64,000 nt of DNA, from assembly GCA_035249305.1 (NCBI GenBank), contig DATFGQ010000025.1:1-64000 (forward strand), read 5' to 3'. Shown here in pieces: positions 60,305 to 64,000 of this stretch. Both the position numbers and the translations under genes were made by a program. The notes under the pieces are model-generated. The model had not been told where the DNA came from, searched no databases, and saw only the letters and a list, made by a program, of their open reading frames with translations. The DNA comes from DASUNP01 sp035249305. GTDB lineage: Bacteria; Acidobacteriota; Blastocatellia; UBA7656. How positions within the stretch are numbered: the stretch's first letter is position 1; every line of letters begins with the position of its first letter.

Positions 60305-61270
60305 TTGTCAACTTTGATTAGACCAAAACTGTTTGCCTTCGTACTGCTTTTGACGGCCATCTCTTGCCAAGAGAAGCCGTCTGCGCCGACAAGCACGGGG
60401 CGGTGGGTCGCGGGGCCTGAGACGGGTAAGTTAGATCTCCTCACGGTCGATCTCATAGACGAGGAAACCGGCTGGGCGGCCGGCGACATAGACCCCGGCG
60501 GGACGGGCGGCCTCATATACACCACGACCGACGGCGGACGGAGCTGGAAGCCGGCGGGGCAGACGCCCGGCGTGATCGCGTCGATCTGTTTCGTAAACAA
60601 GTCGCGCGGTTGGGTAGCAGGTTACGAGGGGCGCATCGAGCGGACGGACGACGGCGGGAGGTCTTGGAAGACTCAGCGGGTCGAGCGCGAAGGCGAATTG
60701 CTCAACTCGATCTTCTTCATAGACGACGAGCGCGGGTGGGCAGCGGGCGGGCACGGAATAGTCTTCCGCACCACGAATGGCGGCGATAGCTGGGAACCCG
60801 CGCCCACGGGCCGCGTTGAAGACCTGTGGAGCGTCAGGTTCGCTTCGCGCGAGCGCGGGTGGATAACCGGCGAAGACGGCTTGATACTGGCCACCACAGA
60901 CGGCGGCGCGACCTGGCAAGAGCAGCCTTCGGGCACCGACAGCGTGCTCTACGGGCTGGCCGTCGCGCCTGAGGGCGCCGTTATCGCGGTCGGCGCGGGC
61001 GGGAAGATACTCAGGAGCGAGGACGGCAGGAGTTGGAGCGCGGTCGATTCGACGACCACCGAGTCGCTCAACTCGGTCGCGGCGGCGAGCAAAGATACGT
61101 TCTGGGCCGTCGGCACGAATGGAGCGACTTTAAGCTCCACAGACGGCGGCGCGAGCTGGACCGCGCGCCCGCCCGTAGTCGCGCGCGAGCTTCTGGCCGT
61201 CGACGCGGCGAGCCCGTCGCGCGGCGTGGCAGTCGGCCGGCGCGGCGTCGTGCAGGTGCTTCTAGAGTAG
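60305..61270 (+). CDS. Exported YCF48/BNR-type beta-propeller lipoprotein
   Basis: The 321-residue product has a signal with lipobox TAISC, then six to seven GWA(A/V)G...TTDGGxSW repeats (GWAAGDIDPGG, GWVAGYEGRIERTDDGG, GWAAGGHGIVFRTTNGG, GWITGEDGLI). Such propellers resemble photosystem II factor YCF48 and BNR sialidase-like repeats. No catalytic residues are evident; a scaffold or binding role is likely. The start is TTG at 60305. Confidence 0.87.
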   Translation: MSTLIRPKLFAFVLLLTAISCQEKPSAPTSTGRWVAGPETGKLDLLTVDLIDEETGWAAGDIDPGGTGGLIYTTTDGGRSWKPAGQTPGVIASICFVNKSRGWVAGYEGRIERTDDGGRSWKTQRVEREGELLNSIFFIDDERGWAAGGHGIVFRTTNGGDSWEPAPTGRVEDLWSVRFASRERGWITGEDGLILATTDGGATWQEQPSGTDSVLYGLAVAPEGAVIAVGAGGKILRSEDGRSWSAVDSTTTESLNSVAAASKDTFWAVGTNGATLSSTDGGASWTARPPVVARELLAVDAASPSRGVAVGRRGVVQVLLE

Positions 61271-61364
61271 ATAACACGGGTCCGCTGATCGTGCGTGAGT
61301 TACATCAGAGGCCGCCGAGCGCAACGACGGCCGTCGGAAGTTGAAGTCAAGGAGAGGAAGTCTT

Positions 61365-62126
61365 ATGCATAAGAGATCGATCAAACAGTTATTCTCTATA
61401 TCGCTAGTGGCGGTCGCGTTGCTTTGCGGCCTTTTCGACACCAGCGCCCATCACGCCGTCGTTCGCGTGAACCTCGAAGAGATGACGGCGCTGGCCGAAA
61501 GCGTCTTCATGGGCCGCTGCATAAACGTAGAAGAGACCAGGGACATGATCGCCGGGGGCGATCTGCCCGTCACGCGCTACACGTTCGAGGTCGAGCGCGC
61601 CATTAAAGGCAAGGTCGCGAAACAGGTCACCTTCACGCAGGTGGGGCACGCCCCGCGCCGCGCCGGCAAAGGCGGCGGGCTCGTGTCGAACGGCATGAGG
61701 ATCAAAGGCGGCTCCTTCCTTCACGGCGCGAGCGCCTACAAGGTAGGCGACGAGGTGGTGCTCTTTCTCAACCCTATAAACGAAGGGACGAAGGTGAGCA
61801 GCCCCGTAGGACATTACCAGGGCGCGTTCTTCATCTCGCGCATGCCGAGCGGGCAGAAGATGCTGCGAAACAGCATAAACAACCTGGGGTTGTTCACGAC
61901 CCGCTACACCGGCGCGAAGATGAGCGCTGGCAGCGCCAGGGTCGTCTTCCCGGACCGCGACAACCCGGTCATAGCCGGCGGCGAGACGGCTTCTCTGGCT
62001 CGGAAGCGCGGGTCGCTCCCGCTCGAAGAGTTCTTGAACCTTGTCGAGCAGATCAACACAGCTCACGGCGGCGAGCGCGGCGTCATCGCCGATAACAAGA
62101 ACGGGAAAGGAGCCATCCTCCAATGA
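61365..62126 (+). CDS. Secreted protein of unknown function, coupled to the metzincin-like gene
   Basis: The 253-residue product has a Sec signal (FSISLVAVALLCGLFDTSAHH). The mature part begins VNLEEMTALAESVFMGRC and contains FEVERAIKGK and DEVVLFLNP, a beta-rich fold seen in proteins that bridge to secreted proteases, but no domain is certain. ATG 61365 has AAGGAGAGG upstream. It overlaps the next gene by ATGA, so the two are translationally coupled. Confidence 0.75.
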   Translation: MHKRSIKQLFSISLVAVALLCGLFDTSAHHAVVRVNLEEMTALAESVFMGRCINVEETRDMIAGGDLPVTRYTFEVERAIKGKVAKQVTFTQVGHAPRRAGKGGGLVSNGMRIKGGSFLHGASAYKVGDEVVLFLNPINEGTKVSSPVGHYQGAFFISRMPSGQKMLRNSINNLGLFTTRYTGAKMSAGSARVVFPDRDNPVIAGGETASLARKRGSLPLEEFLNLVEQINTAHGGERGVIADNKNGKGAILQ

Positions 62127-63952
62127 GAATTAATATCCTGAGAAAACGCGCGATCATCTCCCTGACCGTCCTTGCGGCGGCCGTAACATTTATTTCGTTC
62201 GACGCGCTGGCCGGCGGCCCTAATATTACAAACTCAGCCTCGGGCCAGCCCGTCCCCGTCCGCTGGGCCAGGTCGCTCACGCAGGGAGGGCAGCTAAACT
62301 CGCAGACCGTCGACGCACAGGGCCGCGTCCTCTACCGCGTCGATTCGGGCTCGCTCGGGCCTTTGTCGAGCGAGCAGGCTACGGCCCTTGCCGACCGCAT
62401 ATTCCGCGAGTACACGGACATCCCGACGGCCTCCATCGAGTACGTCAACGCGGGCCGCATACTCAACTCCGCCACGGGCCAGCCCGTCGACGTGACGAGG
62501 GCCAACTTCGGCGCACTCCTGAGCGATATAAACCCCACGTTTCAAAATCCCATCATCTTTGACAGCGACGGCGAGATCGTCCGCGCGCTCACGGGTGACA
62601 GCCAGGGGCTCGTCCTCGGGCTGGCCGGAGTAATAAGCTTCACCCCGGACGAATCCGCGGTCAGCGAGGCCGTAGTCGTGTTAAACGGCCGCTCGCTGAC
62701 GCAGAATCTTATCGGCACGACATCGTTCCTGGGGGTCTTCACGCACGAGTTCGGCCACTTCGCGGGGCCGCTCGACCACGCGCAGATCAACGGCTCGATA
62801 GCCGACACCGACTCGCGCTCGATCGGCGTGCCGGCGGGGTTCACGGCCGGGCAGGCGTATGACCTTTACGCGCCGTTTATGGAGACGATGTACCCGTTCA
62901 TCATCGACCCGCCTTCAGGGTCGCAGCTCGCTTCTCAATTCAGCGACACGGGGTTCTTCGTAGCGTCGCTCGATATGGATACCAAGAACGCGATTTCGAA
63001 CCTCTACCCGACGGCCGAATACCAGGCCTCGACCGGCTCGATACAGGGGCGCGTGGTCATCAGGACCTCTACCGGCGACATCCCCGTGACGGGCGTCAAC
63101 GTCATCGCCCGCCGCATCGACCAGGGCGCGTACGTGCCCCCGCTCGGGACGCTGGCCTTCCTCTCTCTGCCCGTGGCGACCGACAGCGACGGGGTGCCGC
63201 AAGCCCCGCCCGCGCAAATAGCGACAGACTCGCTGGCCACCGTGTCGAGCGCAGTCACGGGGCTTGAGTTCGCACAGGGCACGTACCGCATTCGAGGGTT
63301 GCCGCCGGGCAACTACATCGTACAGTTCCAGCAGATCAACTCGAACTTCCTCGGCGGGTCAGGCATAGGGCCGCTGATCGATCAGCTCTCGCTGCCCATC
63401 GTCGAAGAGTATTTCAACGGGGCGAACAGCTCGTCGAACTCGGCGAGCGTCTTCACCCCCGTCACGGTGACGGCAGGCGTGGTCACAAACGGGATAGACC
63501 TGATCGTCAACGGGCTGGCGACCAACCTGGTCGTGTCGAACGAATCCGAGCCGAACCATAAGAAGAAGAAGGCCCAAAGGCTCACGACGCTCCCGGTGGA
63601 GATACAGGGATCGGCCGCTTCGGCTGATTCGAGCGTGCTCAGGATAGATTTCGATGATGCCGGGTCGGACAAGGTCGAAGACCTCTACCGAATCACCGTA
63701 ACGACGGAAGGGGTCTACGGCATAAGCCTGGAGCCTACGTCCGGTGCGGGCGACCTAGACCTCTGGCTGTTTGACTCGGCCGTCAATAAAAAGAGAAGCT
63801 CTCTGGACGACAGCAGCTTGCTGGGCTTGAGCATTTCGGAAGGCTCCAGTGAGTTTTTGATGAGGAGGCTTGCGCCGGGCACTTACTACATAGGGGTGAG
63901 CGCCTTTACCGGATCGCAAGGTTATAGGCTCCGCGTCGTCTTGTCCAACTGA
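62123..63952 (+). CDS. Secreted metzincin-like metalloprotease with PPC domain
   Basis: The 609-residue product has a Sec signal (cleaved near DALAGG). A zinc motif HEFGHFAGPLDH is at residues 207-218 (HExxHxxGxxxH), which is the metzincin signature; METMYPF about 40 residues later may be the Met-turn. A beta-sandwich region (about 310-440) is followed by a C-terminal PPC (pre-peptidase) domain: VEDLYRITVTTEGVYGISLEP and LDLWLFDSA. It is probably an extracellular endopeptidase. It starts on the ATGA overlap with the gene above. Confidence 0.85.
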   Translation: MRINILRKRAIISLTVLAAAVTFISFDALAGGPNITNSASGQPVPVRWARSLTQGGQLNSQTVDAQGRVLYRVDSGSLGPLSSEQATALADRIFREYTDIPTASIEYVNAGRILNSATGQPVDVTRANFGALLSDINPTFQNPIIFDSDGEIVRALTGDSQGLVLGLAGVISFTPDESAVSEAVVVLNGRSLTQNLIGTTSFLGVFTHEFGHFAGPLDHAQINGSIADTDSRSIGVPAGFTAGQAYDLYAPFMETMYPFIIDPPSGSQLASQFSDTGFFVASLDMDTKNAISNLYPTAEYQASTGSIQGRVVIRTSTGDIPVTGVNVIARRIDQGAYVPPLGTLAFLSLPVATDSDGVPQAPPAQIATDSLATVSSAVTGLEFAQGTYRIRGLPPGNYIVQFQQINSNFLGGSGIGPLIDQLSLPIVEEYFNGANSSSNSASVFTPVTVTAGVVTNGIDLIVNGLATNLVVSNESEPNHKKKKAQRLTTLPVEIQGSAASADSSVLRIDFDDAGSDKVEDLYRITVTTEGVYGISLEPTSGAGDLDLWLFDSAVNKKRSSLDDSSLLGLSISEGSSEFLMRRLAPGTYYIGVSAFTGSQGYRLRVVLSN

Positions 63953-64000
63953 CGCGGCCCTGACCAAAACTAGCGTGCGTATTCGGGGGCGGGTGATTCC

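Overview
The window reads as a chromosomal segment of an Acidobacteriota bacterium, probably class Blastocatellia (inference). The family-level clues are a PadR regulator paired with a long MacB/FtsX permease of the acidobacterial 'ADOP' type, a VWFA protein of the acidobacterial TIGR03436 type, many secreted proteases and beta-propeller proteins, and GC-rich codon use. Two lipopolysaccharide heptose genes support a Gram-negative envelope. No rRNA, tRNA, CRISPR array, replication origin or intact transposase was seen.

Layout. 0-10 kb: secreted peptidases (S9, a divergent Tat-exported M19, M48), a membrane-anchored FKBP, an ABC exporter pair and a large secreted coiled-coil protein. 10.8-14.4 kb: an ECF sigma factor with a one-TM partner and a Spy/CpxP-like protein, then a thioredoxin-like protein and a VOC protein. 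14.5-18.7 kb: small secreted proteins, a transposase remnant, a macro-like/TIR fusion, a MITE and a membrane protein. 18.9-25.2 kb: ADOP permease with padR, divergent from a propeller-amidohydrolase. 25.2-30.0 kb: an AT-rich accessory island flanked by 44-bp imperfect direct repeats, carrying a zinc-ribbon/PD-(D/E)xK/NACHT/pentapeptide protein, an unknown protein, an HTH protein and a small structured inverted-repeat element. 30.1-33.6 kb: sdhCAB. 33.6-46.5 kb: mixed housekeeping genes (BrkB, SDR, HD-GYP, GNAT, subtilase with LLGDG repeats, DUF2461, PflX-like radical SAM, rhodanese, di-haem oxidoreductase). 47-51 kb: two very small proteins and a TPR/Fis-HTH protein. 51-55 kb: rimO-pgpA-adenylyltransferase-cinA operon. 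55.4-60.1 kb: VWFA protein, then Trm112-like, GT9 heptosyltransferase, heptose-7-P kinase and UDP-sugar dehydrogenase (envelope polysaccharide). 60.3-64 kb: secreted YCF48-like protein and a translationally coupled pair ending in a metzincin-like protein.

Two themes stand out. First, two AT-rich insertions carry candidate immune effectors: the macro-like/TIR fusion at 16.5-17.5 kb between a transposase remnant and a MITE, and the NACHT/nuclease/pentapeptide protein inside the repeat-bounded island. Second, intergenic space is full of palindromic elements. At least four copies share GAGGGTGTCTGA-type terminal inverted repeats; three of them have matching 3-bp target duplications, and their internal hairpins show compensatory arm changes. 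Other families (CACAGAG palindromes, GGAGTGCGGTGACTTGTC elements, a GGTTCCTAAAGGAG-ended element) are also present. Function and family calls come from reading motifs by eye; no database search was run.
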